Source: Chloroflexota bacterium (GTDB lineage Bacteria > Chloroflexota > Chloroflexia > JAMDCE01). Taken from it: 33,053 bases of DNA. Position numbers and translations under genes: made by a program. A model generated the notes under the pieces. It was given only the letters and a program-made list of their open reading frames with translations. It was not told where the DNA came from and did not search any database. Within the stretch, counting starts at the first letter, position 1. Each line of letters starts with the position of its first letter. Of the stretch, positions 22,750-29,152 are shown in pieces. The stretch lies in the NCBI GenBank assembly GCA_023489135.1, contig JAMDCE010000231.1, forward strand, positions 1 to 33,053, written 5' to 3'.

Positions 22750-23301
22750 ATGCAAGCAACCGAAGCCTTGATGAGCGAGCATCGCGTCATCGAACGTATG
22801 CTGAGGGTGATTCATCTGGCTGCGCGCAAGCTCGACGCGGGTGTTCCCGTGTCGCCTGATTCCCTCCGGAAAATGGTGGATTTCATTCGCACGTTTGCAG
22901 ACAAATGCCATCACGCGAAGGAGGAGGGACTCCTATTCCCAGCTATGGAGCAGAAGGGAATTCCCAAGGATGGCGGCCCCATCGGGGTCATGTTGCTGGA
23001 GCACGACGAGGGTCGCTCCTACGTGCGCCAGATGGCCGAGGCGATTGACCGCTACGAGCAAGGCGACCGGAGCGCCGCCAAGACGATCGCCGATAACGCT
23101 CGCAATTATGCCGAGCTGCTGGAGCAGCACATACGCAAGGAAGATGGGATACTGTATCATATGGCCGACATGGCGCTCTCTGAAGAGGAGCAGCAGAGCC
23201 TCCTGGGGCAGTTCGAGGAAGCGGAAATAAAGGCCGTGGGCCCGGGCCAACACCAATATTACCAGAAGCTGGTGGAAGATCTAGAAAAGGAGCTGGGCTA
23301 G
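22750..23301 (+). CDS. Hemerythrin-like domain protein
   Basis: 183 residues forming a four-helix bundle with a non-heme di-iron site. Iron ligands are in order: His11 (SEHRVIE), His55 and Glu59 (HHAKEEG), His85 and Asp86 (LLEHDEG), His127 and Glu131 (EQHIRKED). The HHAKEEGLLFPAM block is typical of the stand-alone bacterial hemerythrin-like proteins, which sense or buffer O2, NO or peroxide. It is cytoplasmic, with no signal peptide. It immediately follows the helical protein gene and converges on the PAS histidine kinase, whose cysteine-rich insert may also respond to redox state. Confidence 0.9.
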   Translation: MQATEALMSEHRVIERMLRVIHLAARKLDAGVPVSPDSLRKMVDFIRTFADKCHHAKEEGLLFPAMEQKGIPKDGGPIGVMLLEHDEGRSYVRQMAEAIDRYEQGDRSAAKTIADNARNYAELLEQHIRKEDGILYHMADMALSEEEQQSLLGQFEEAEIKAVGPGQHQYYQKLVEDLEKELG

Positions 23302-23336
23302 GGATTCACCGGCCGTCAATCGCCGGCCAAGGTCCC

Positions 23337-24590
23337 TCAGAGTTCCGGTGGATCCTCTTGGGACGTGAGAAGTGTGAAGTGAAAAGCGCTTCCCTTGCCT
23401 TCCTCGCTTCTGACCCAAATCTGTCCTCCGTGGAGCGAGATTATCTCTCGGCAGATGTGTAGACCGATGCCCATGCCCTTGCTGTAGCCCCTCGGGCCGG
23501 AATGCGCCTGGTAGAAGCGCTCGAAGACGTGGGCCTGTTTCTCGGCCGGAATACCGATGCCCTGGTCGCTCACGGATACCTGCACGAAGCCTTCCTGCCG
23601 ATCGATCCTGACCTCGATACTGCCCCCGTCGGGGCTGTATTTGATGGCATTGCCCACGATGTGCGTCAGCACTTGCTCAATCTTCTCGCGATCACCGTGC
23701 ACGACCACCGGCCGCTCGCCGGTCAGCCGAAAATCGTGCTTGTCGGCGGTTGGGCCGAGACGCTTCACCACGACCTCTGAGAGATCAATCAGCTCGAAGT
23801 CCGATTTGGTCAGCTCCAGCTTCTTGGCTTCCAGGCGAGAAGCATCCACCAGCCGGGTCACCAGAGTAACCAGTTTGTCCGCCTCTTCGTTCAGGATTTC
23901 CAATGCCCTCATCAGAGATCCATTCCCGGCCGATCTAACGCCGATTCTGTGAGCCAGCTGGGCGAAGCCCTTCAGAGAGGTTAACGGAGTCATCAACTCG
24001 TGCGAGGCCACCGAGATGAACTCGTCTCTCATTCTTTCGGCCTCTTTTTCCTTGGTCATATCCCGAAGCGTGTGCACGACGCAGCGAATATCTCCGCTCT
24101 TCTCTTCTCTTACGACGGCGGTCGTGATGCCCACCCATACCCTCTTGGCTTCTTTGGTCTCTATGGTCACGTAGACAGTTCGCCCGGGTAGACGATCGGA
24201 GCCAAGGTGGGGGCAAGAGAAATCGCACAGGCACTGGCCCGTGCTATCACAGGCATCGAACAAGTGAGTACACGGCTTGCCTATGAGATCCTCGGCGCTG
24301 TAACCGGTCAGTTTCTCCAATGCCGCATTGACCAGGACTATGTTTCTATCCGAATCAATTACCATCACCCCGTCGGCCGAAGCCGCAGCCATGGCCTCGC
24401 TGCGATTTCTCTCTTCGACCACCTGCCGCATCAGCTGTGCGTTTTGCTCGTCCAGGGCCTGAATCTGCGCAGGCTTGACCTGCAATTCCTCGCATGTCAC
24501 GAGTATCTCCTCTGTTTGGGCAGCAATCATCTCGCGTGGTCCCAAAGTCCTGTCCGTAGTTGTCAGTTCCCGACTCGGATTAGTCTGCAC
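23337..24590 (-). CDS. PAS-domain sensor histidine kinase with cysteine-rich insert (orphan)
   Basis: 417 residues, cytoplasmic (no membrane helix). An N-terminal coiled coil (about 20-62) leads to a PAS domain (about 63-175) containing Cys107, Cys114, Cys120, Cys122 and Cys126, which could bind a metal or Fe-S cluster or form disulfides. The kinase core follows: H-box SVASHELMTPLTSL with His197, N-box Asn314 in IVGNAIKYSPDG, G1 DQGIG (342-346), G2 GMGIGL (372-377). It belongs to the HisKA/HATPase group. No response regulator is adjacent, so its partner is elsewhere. The neighbouring hemerythrin gene suggests oxygen or redox sensing, by inference only. Confidence 0.92.
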   Translation of the reverse strand: MQTNPSRELTTTDRTLGPREMIAAQTEEILVTCEELQVKPAQIQALDEQNAQLMRQVVEERNRSEAMAAASADGVMVIDSDRNIVLVNAALEKLTGYSAEDLIGKPCTHLFDACDSTGQCLCDFSCPHLGSDRLPGRTVYVTIETKEAKRVWVGITTAVVREEKSGDIRCVVHTLRDMTKEKEAERMRDEFISVASHELMTPLTSLKGFAQLAHRIGVRSAGNGSLMRALEILNEEADKLVTLVTRLVDASRLEAKKLELTKSDFELIDLSEVVVKRLGPTADKHDFRLTGERPVVVHGDREKIEQVLTHIVGNAIKYSPDGGSIEVRIDRQEGFVQVSVSDQGIGIPAEKQAHVFERFYQAHSGPRGYSKGMGIGLHICREIISLHGGQIWVRSEEGKGSAFHFTLLTSQEDPPEL

Positions 24591-24661
24591 CGCTAAGCAC
24601 CTAAACGTTACCTTAGTATAGAGTGTATCAAAAGGTTTCTATTTCTACAAGGAGGGCTGCA

Positions 24662-24724
24662 ATGCTCGGCTTGATGGGACGGGACCGTGAACGCCCGGTG
24701 GCACGCGGATTGCACGGGCTTTAG
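24662..24724 (+). CDS. Possible leader peptide or small protein, 20 residues
   Basis: ATG 24662 is preceded by AAGGAGGG with five-base spacing, one of the better ribosome-binding sites in the window. The product begins MLGLMGRDRERP, is basic (several Arg and His) and ends at TAG 24722-24724. The stable hairpin starts 15 bases further on, an arrangement like a translated leader before an attenuator. There is no amino-acid run that would identify a sensed metabolite. Without conservation data, chance is possible. Confidence 0.3.
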   Translation: MLGLMGRDRERPVARGLHGL

Positions 24725-24738
24725 GGATATCTCGGGCC

Positions 24739-24774
24739 GCGCTCTCAGGTAATCCCAGGATTCCCTGAGAGCGC
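24739..24774 (+). terminator. Strong hairpin in the leader of the small membrane protein gene
   Basis: GCGCTCTCAGG (24739-24749) pairs with CCTGAGAGCGC (24764-24774). Inside it, AATCC-CA-GGATT continues the pairing after one mismatch, making a long near-perfect stem. No T-run follows, so it may be a regulatory or stabilising structure rather than an intrinsic terminator. Confidence 0.45.
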
Positions 24775-24917
24775 ACGGATTCGGGGGCGAGGTGGCTAGA
24801 GGGGTCGGCGGTCTCTACAGTGGCCGTTGGCCTGTGCAAGAAGGTGGCACGAGATACCAAGAGCTAACGGCGATGTATCCGGACCACTGCCGCCCCACAG
24901 GGAAGGAGGTGGAGAAG

Positions 24918-25160
24918 ATGAAAAGAGCCAGTGAAATGACGCCGATGGAGACCAAGGAGACCACGAAGGACTTGATGGAGACATTCGAAACCCTGCCTTC
25001 GGGATTCTACCTGGCGGGCACCATCGGATCGATATTGCTTTCCCTCGGGCTGTTCATGACCGGCCGAAGGTATATGTCTCTGTTCGTCGGCCTTTGGGCG
25101 CCGACGATACTCCTTCTGACGCTGTTCTATAAGATGATGCGCCCGTCACGCGAGATGTAG
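24918..25160 (+). CDS. Small two-helix membrane protein
   Basis: ATG 24918 has GGAGGT seven bases upstream, giving 80 residues. The N-terminal third is polar and Glu/Lys/Thr-rich (MTPMETKETTKDLMETFETL); two hydrophobic segments follow, about residues 35-52 (FYLAGTIGSILLSLGLFM) and 57-74 (YMSLFVGLWAPTILLLTLFY). No family recognised. Position downstream of a mini-ORF and hairpin, and upstream of a clear terminator, supports it as a real monocistronic gene. It may be a small stress or envelope protein like the GlsB-type neighbour, but there is no direct evidence. Confidence 0.7.
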   Translation: MKRASEMTPMETKETTKDLMETFETLPSGFYLAGTIGSILLSLGLFMTGRRYMSLFVGLWAPTILLLTLFYKMMRPSREM

Positions 25161-25180
25161 ATCCGTGACTTAAGCTCTCG

Positions 25181-25223
25181 GACGAATGCGGAGATTCTTT
25201 GGGTCTCCGCATTCGTCTTGTCT
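25181..25223 (+). terminator. Intrinsic-type terminator after the small membrane protein gene
   Basis: GACGAATGCGGAGA (25181-25194) and TCTCCGCATTCGTC (25204-25217) form a perfect 14-bp stem with a nine-base loop, followed by TTGTCT. It starts 20 bases after the stop at 25160 and lies between convergent genes, so it may serve both. Confidence 0.7.
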
Positions 25224-25339
25224 AATAATCCGGTGCAGCAAATGCCATCAGACTGGTCGGTAAGAACCGCGCAGTAGACCGCCGAGCGGCAACAACGGTG
25301 GCGAATTACTTAGACCGATCGCGCCTTCTTCTGCTCTGC

Positions 25340-25669
25340 TTAAGCTGTTCCTCGAGCAAAGGCCCTTGTGAGCAGTGCTATCACGAAGGCCAAGATGATG
25401 GCCCCAATGATCGCCGGAATAATCGTAATGCCGGCGATAGTAGGCCCGAATTGCCCGAACAGCGCCGTTCCGAGCCAGCTACCCAGCAACCCGGCTATGA
25501 TTGCGCCTAGCCATCCGAAGGGCACGTCCCCGGGGACGATGTAGTCCGCCAGCCAGCCAATCAAGCCGGCCACCAGCAGCGTGAACAGCACGCCAATGAC
25601 GTTGGCGGTAATCCAAATAGCCAGAACCACTATTAGCAGCAGAATCAGCAGTCCGATCAAAACCCCCAT
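25340..25669 (-). CDS. GlsB/YeaQ/YmgE-family (transglycosylase-associated) membrane protein
   Basis: ATG 25669 is chosen because AAGGAGG lies seven bases upstream; the frame is open further (to 25888) without any start signal. The 109-residue protein is very hydrophobic, with an N-terminal helix (MGVLIGLLILLLIVVLAIWI) and Gly-rich helices typical of the family: LVAGLIGWLADYIVPGD, FGWLGAIIAGLLGSWLGT. The conserved Gly-rich hairpin helices are intact. Family members are small inner-membrane proteins linked to general stress; biochemical function is unknown. It is larger than E. coli YeaQ (82 residues) because of the extra N-terminal helix. Confidence 0.82.
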   Translation of the reverse strand: MGVLIGLLILLLIVVLAIWITANVIGVLFTLLVAGLIGWLADYIVPGDVPFGWLGAIIAGLLGSWLGTALFGQFGPTIAGITIIPAIIGAIILAFVIALLTRAFARGTA

Positions 25670-25890
25670 CTTAAGGCCTCCTTGTACCAAGCTCTCGAAC
25701 GTTCTCTCGTACGTGCCGGCGGCCGCACGGCGCGACAGAGCCATTTGCCCTTTCCCACTGACAAGCATGATACAACGCGGCAAGAACCTTGCCAGGACGC
25801 TGGGGGCACGCCAGGAGCTCCCTGCAACGGCCAAGGTATTATCTGGGCTGCTGAAGAAGCTGGTGTGCCGAACTTGACACTCTCTCACCC

Positions 25891-26106
25891 CAGGGCTTAT
25901 GCATTCTGATCTACGGGCGACGGCGACATCACTTTGGAGTGCGGCGGCAAGCCGCCGCTTTCGGAGCCTGGGGTGGAAACTCGGCTTCGCTCAAGGGTGC
26001 CGTGCCCCAAATAGGCCGCGAGGAAAGGCCAACGGCCCCGAAAGCGCAAGCGAGCCTGCGCACTCCCAAAAGGGGGATCGGGGTTAGGCAGAACGCATAA
26101 GCCCTG
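25891..26106. mobile_element. MITE-like element with 18-bp terminal inverted repeats
   Basis: CAGGGCTTATGCATTCTG (25891-25908) and the complement of 26089-26106 match at 17 of 18 positions, enclosing about 216 bp with no plausible coding. Inside lies an 8-bp-armed palindrome GCGGCGGC-AA-GCCGCCGC (25941-25958) after ACTTTGGAGT. No target-site duplication is evident and no transposase is in the window. It lies between divergent genes (25669 minus, 26406 plus). The remainder of 25670-26405 holds only the promoter and leader of the TRAP permease gene; open frames across it look spurious. Confidence 0.55.
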
Positions 26107-26125
26107 AGCCCCCAGTGCGAATACC

Positions 26126-26154
26126 TTGACGTAAGTGAATACTTGTGATAAATT
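26126..26154 (+). promoter_or_regulatory. Sigma-70-type promoter of the TRAP permease gene
   Basis: TTGACG (26126-26131) and TAAATT (26149-26154) are separated by 17 bases, just outside the MITE-like element. The predicted start near 26161 leaves a leader of about 245 bases before ATG 26406. Confidence 0.5.
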
Positions 26155-26405
26155 GCCTCTGAACACTCGCAGCTATCCAACCGACCGTCGTATTCCCCGC
26201 ATGAGCGATGGCACCACAGGGTGAGGCCATCAAGAAGGTTGGTGCTGGCTCTGCGGAGCACGGCATCTATAGCAGGCGAAGCCGCACCAGCCCAACGATT
26301 CGCTCCGTGTAGGTATTGGTCGCAGCAAGAGTTGGAGCCATTACTCAATCATCGTGACATCGTGTTGCACCGCGTTCTTGACTTTCCTGAAGGAGGCTGT
26401 TTTCT

Positions 26406-28400
26406 ATGGATGCCGATGCTGCAAAAGCAGCGGAGATTGAGAAAATTACGCAGGAGTTGATCGAGTCTGAAGATGGTCCCTTTAGGTCTCTGAGGGGTCC
26501 CATGGGGCTGCTTCAGCGGGTGATCCTTGTCGCCATCCCGGTTACCGGCATCCTCTTTATGACGAGCGTCCATACCTATTTCGGATGGATGGTATACACG
26601 GAGCAGTACATTGGCTTGTTCCTGACTCTGATGCTTGCCGGCGCGTTCCTTTCAGCCCCGGCGACGAAGCGATCGTCGAGGAGCAAACTGCCGTGGTATG
26701 ATGTACTGCTGATACTGGCCAGCCTCCCGACCGGCCTGTTTCTCACGCTCAAGTATCCCGAGATTGCGATGCGTTTGGGCGAGCTATCGCCGGACCGCAC
26801 TATTCTCGGTGCGCTGGCGATCCTCTTGATCCTGGAGGCGGTCCGCCGCTATGTGGGTTGGCCGTTGTTGATCGTGGTGGTCGTCTTTATCGCTTACGGT
26901 CGTTTCGCCGATCTTTTCCCGTCGACGCTGCACGGGCTTCCCACCTCCTGGGACAGGCTTCTTGCCTATCTGTACCTCGATCCCAACAGCATGCTCGACC
27001 AGATAGCCCTCGCCTCCGGCATTGCCCTGGCCTTTATGTTCTTCGGTCAGGTGCTGCAGTGCTTCGGAGGCGGGGACCAGTTGACCGACTTCGCCATGCT
27101 GGGCTTCGGACGGTTTCGTGGCGGAGCGGCAAAAGCGGCGGTTGTGGGATCGAGTCTCGTTGGCACGATAAGCGGCGGGGCGGTAACCAACGTGTTGATC
27201 GGCGGCCATGTCACCATCAGCATGATGAAGAAGACCGGGTACAATCCGGCGATGGCGGGGGCAGTGGAAGCCGTGTCCTCATCGGGCGGGCAGATAATGC
27301 CGCCCGTGATGGGCATCGCGGCCTTCCTAATCGCCGAGAACCTGGGCGTGCCCTACGCCGACGTCGCCCTGGCGGCTTTCGTGCCCGCTATGCTGTTCTA
27401 CCTGGCCTGCTTCGTACAGGTAGACCTGGAAGCCGGCAAGGGAGGGCTGCGAGGCCTGACGAAGTCCGAGATCCCCAACGCGGGGTTCGTGCTGCGCAAT
27501 GCCTGGACGGTCCTGCCCTGTCTGGGCATTCTCGTCTACACCCTGATGGTCCAGCACCTGGAGCCCAGCACGGCAGCCATCGTCTCCGGCTTTGCCTCGG
27601 TGCCGTTCATGCTGATGGCGAAGGTTGGGCGCGGGCGGTTCTGGAGGCGAATTCTAGAAGTATTCGAGAGCACCGGCAGGATGTCCGTGAACATCGGCGT
27701 CCTCATTGCCGCCTCCGGCATCATCGTGGGCGTCACGGGCATCAGTGGCCTCGGCTTCAACCTGGCTTACACGCTGACCACCCTCGGTAGGGACAACTCG
27801 CTCCTCCTGTTGGTTCTCGCGGCCTTCGTCTCACTCGTTCTAGGCACGGGCCTGCCCACCGTGCCGGCATACGCACTGGTGGCCACGCTCGTGGCTCCAG
27901 CGCTCGTGCAACTCGGGATTTTGCCGATGGCAGCGCACCTTTTCCTCTTCTACTTCGCCATAGTGTCCAACTGGACCCCGCCGGTTGCCCCGGCCTGTTT
28001 TGCCGCGTCGGTGCTTTCGGGAGCGAACGCCGACAGGATAGGCTGGATCTCAATGCGGCTGGGAATACTCGCCTACATCGTGCCTTTCTTGTTCGTTTAC
28101 TCGCCGGCGTTGATTCTCAAGTCCGATAGCTTGGCGGTGATTATCGCCTCCCTAACGACCGCTTCTCTGGGAACGTTGGCGCTGGGAGTCGCGCTGGTGG
28201 GTTATCTGTTCCAGACTATAGCGTGGCCTCGGCGCGTACTGTTCTTGATCGCAGGTTCGGCGTTGCTTCTCCCAATTGGAGGAGATATTAACTTCAGCGT
28301 CCTCATCAATGCTGGCGGACTTGTTCTCGCAGCCGGGTTGCTCGTCTATGAACTGTACCAGAGACGTACGGTTCCCGTTCCCGTCTCTGCGAAGGCCTGA
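26406..28400 (+). CDS. TRAP transporter fused permease (4TM/12TM, DctQ-DctM fusion)
   Basis: A 664-residue membrane protein combining the small and large TRAP membrane subunits. A cytoplasmic N-terminus and first helices (MGLLQRVILVAIPVTGILFM near 38-57) correspond to the DctQ-like part. The DctM-like part follows, with conserved stretches FGQVLQCFGGGDQLTDFAML, GSSLVGTISGGAVTNVLIGG (about 240-262), SSSGGQIMPPVMGIAAFLIA, and LGTGLPTVPAYALVATLVAP. These are hallmark sequences of the fused family (TIGR02123-type). GAAGGAGG lies about 10 bases before the ATG. Fused TRAP permeases usually pair with TAXI-type binding proteins, but none is adjacent; the only TRAP binding protein in the window is a DctP type at 32096, so the partner is uncertain. 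Confidence 0.92.
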   Translation: MDADAAKAAEIEKITQELIESEDGPFRSLRGPMGLLQRVILVAIPVTGILFMTSVHTYFGWMVYTEQYIGLFLTLMLAGAFLSAPATKRSSRSKLPWYDVLLILASLPTGLFLTLKYPEIAMRLGELSPDRTILGALAILLILEAVRRYVGWPLLIVVVVFIAYGRFADLFPSTLHGLPTSWDRLLAYLYLDPNSMLDQIALASGIALAFMFFGQVLQCFGGGDQLTDFAMLGFGRFRGGAAKAAVVGSSLVGTISGGAVTNVLIGGHVTISMMKKTGYNPAMAGAVEAVSSSGGQIMPPVMGIAAFLIAENLGVPYADVALAAFVPAMLFYLACFVQVDLEAGKGGLRGLTKSEIPNAGFVLRNAWTVLPCLGILVYTLMVQHLEPSTAAIVSGFASVPFMLMAKVGRGRFWRRILEVFESTGRMSVNIGVLIAASGIIVGVTGISGLGFNLAYTLTTLGRDNSLLLLVLAAFVSLVLGTGLPTVPAYALVATLVAPALVQLGILPMAAHLFLFYFAIVSNWTPPVAPACFAASVLSGANADRIGWISMRLGILAYIVPFLFVYSPALILKSDSLAVIIASLTTASLGTLALGVALVGYLFQTIAWPRRVLFLIAGSALLLPIGGDINFSVLINAGGLVLAAGLLVYELYQRRTVPVPVSAKA

Positions 28401-28431
28401 TGGGCCAGTTGGCCTTGATGTGACAAACGAT

Positions 28432-28471
28432 CGACCGGGGTGGTAGTTTCACGAACCTGACACCCCGGTCG
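28432..28471 (+). terminator. Candidate terminator hairpin after the TRAP permease gene
   Basis: CGACCGGGGTG (28432-28442) and CACCCCGGTCG (28461-28471) form a perfect 11-bp stem with an 18-base loop, 32 bases after the stop codon. No T-run follows, so intrinsic termination is not certain. Confidence 0.5.
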
Positions 28472-28718
28472 CAAATAGAGATCGGGTACATTAGTTGGAA
28501 CGCTATTGGTAAGATTTAGCTGCCTCCTCCAATAATTGAAATACCCAACGACTTCCTCCCCCCCAGATCTCTTGGCAACACCGTGTAAGCGACTTCAATT
28601 CAGACGGCGGAATCTTCACGGGCGACCCGCACGAGAGTAGGCCGGGGTATGAACACCGTACACTCGTCGGACAAGGCCATTGGGAGAGACTCCCCGCAGC
28701 AGCAACTCTCCGCAAGTA

Positions 28719-28747
28719 TTTACAGCAGCCCTCTCGGATACTATAAT
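28719..28747 (+). promoter_or_regulatory. Near-consensus sigma-70 promoter
   Basis: TTTACA (28719-28724) and TATAAT (28742-28747) with a 17-base spacer. The predicted start near 28754 would produce a leader of about 180 bases before ATG 28935, or about 55 bases before ATG 28809. Confidence 0.6.
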
Positions 28748-28934
28748 GGAGTTAGCCAGTATGGCAAATTGAACACAGGAGCCCCTCGCGCTGCGGGGTG
28801 GGGATGAAATGGTTGGGCTCGCCTGGGGAGCATCGGGTGAGCCTTTATACGTCGATATAGGGTGTCCGGGGTTGTCGCCCGCGAAGGGGGCAGCGAACGA
28901 GGGTTGGAAGAGACTCGGTTTCTTCAGGTGGGCT

Positions 28935-29087
28935 ATGAAAGTCAATCCTCGACCGGTCCTTGTCGGCGCCGCTCTCGCGGTCTTTGGCTCCCTCGCAACC
29001 GGTTATAGTCCCTCTCTACAAGAAACCGGAATGGTGGTTTCGGCAGTAATGCTGGCGTGCGCTCTCCCCCTGCTTTCCCGGGGTTAA
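28935..29087 (+). CDS. Small membrane protein, 50 residues
   Basis: ATG 28935 with AGGTGG upstream (short spacing); an in-frame ATG at 28809 would give 92 residues. The 50-residue form has two hydrophobic segments, VLVGAALAVFGSLATGY and MVVSAVMLACALPLLS, separated by SPSLQETG. Family unknown. Support comes from an upstream near-consensus promoter and from the stop codon lying inside the start of the 32-bp inverted repeat, a natural gene end. The size and absence of homology information keep confidence moderate. Confidence 0.5.
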   Translation: MKVNPRPVLVGAALAVFGSLATGYSPSLQETGMVVSAVMLACALPLLSRG

Positions 29088-29151
29088 TGAGGGTTGAGGG
29101 TAGAGGGTTGAGTCGTGCTCTCAACCCTCTACCCTCAACCCTCATTAACCC
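29081..29151. repeat. Perfect 32-bp inverted repeat between convergent genes (bidirectional terminator candidate)
   Basis: The arms 29081-29112 and 29120-29151 are perfectly complementary around a seven-base loop, TCGTGCT. The arm is built of GAGGGTT/GAGGGTA heptads and contains the stop codon of the small ORF at 29085-29087; the other end abuts the stop of the GGDEF-EAL gene (29153). Transcripts from either side would form a very long hairpin. No T-run is present. Confidence 0.75.
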
Positions 29152-29152
29152 T

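Larger units (their letters stand above)
24591..24917. other. Leader region with mini-ORF and hairpin
   Basis: This 327-base gap between the divergent kinase gene and the small membrane protein gene holds a 20-codon mini-ORF (24662-24724) with a good ribosome-binding site, and a stable hairpin (24739-24774). No convincing promoter was found on either strand; a TATACT-like box on the minus strand near 24615 lacks a matching -35. The frame from GTG 24792 into the membrane protein gene has no ribosome-binding site and is not favoured. Confidence 0.5.
28401..28934. other. Intergenic region after the TRAP permease gene
   Basis: Holds a hairpin at 28432-28471 and a near-consensus promoter (28719-28747). 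A minus-strand frame at 28503-28715 ends with PPSELKSLTRCCQEIWGGG and FQLLEEAAKSYQ, which looks protein-like and could be a gene remnant, but has no start signal. A further frame from ATG 28802 gives 18 codons. Nothing else recognisable. Confidence 0.4.

Noticed and set aside
25899..26348. Several short frames across the MITE-like element and TRAP leader
   Set aside because: They run through palindromes and repeat ends, lack ribosome-binding sites and have no conserved features.
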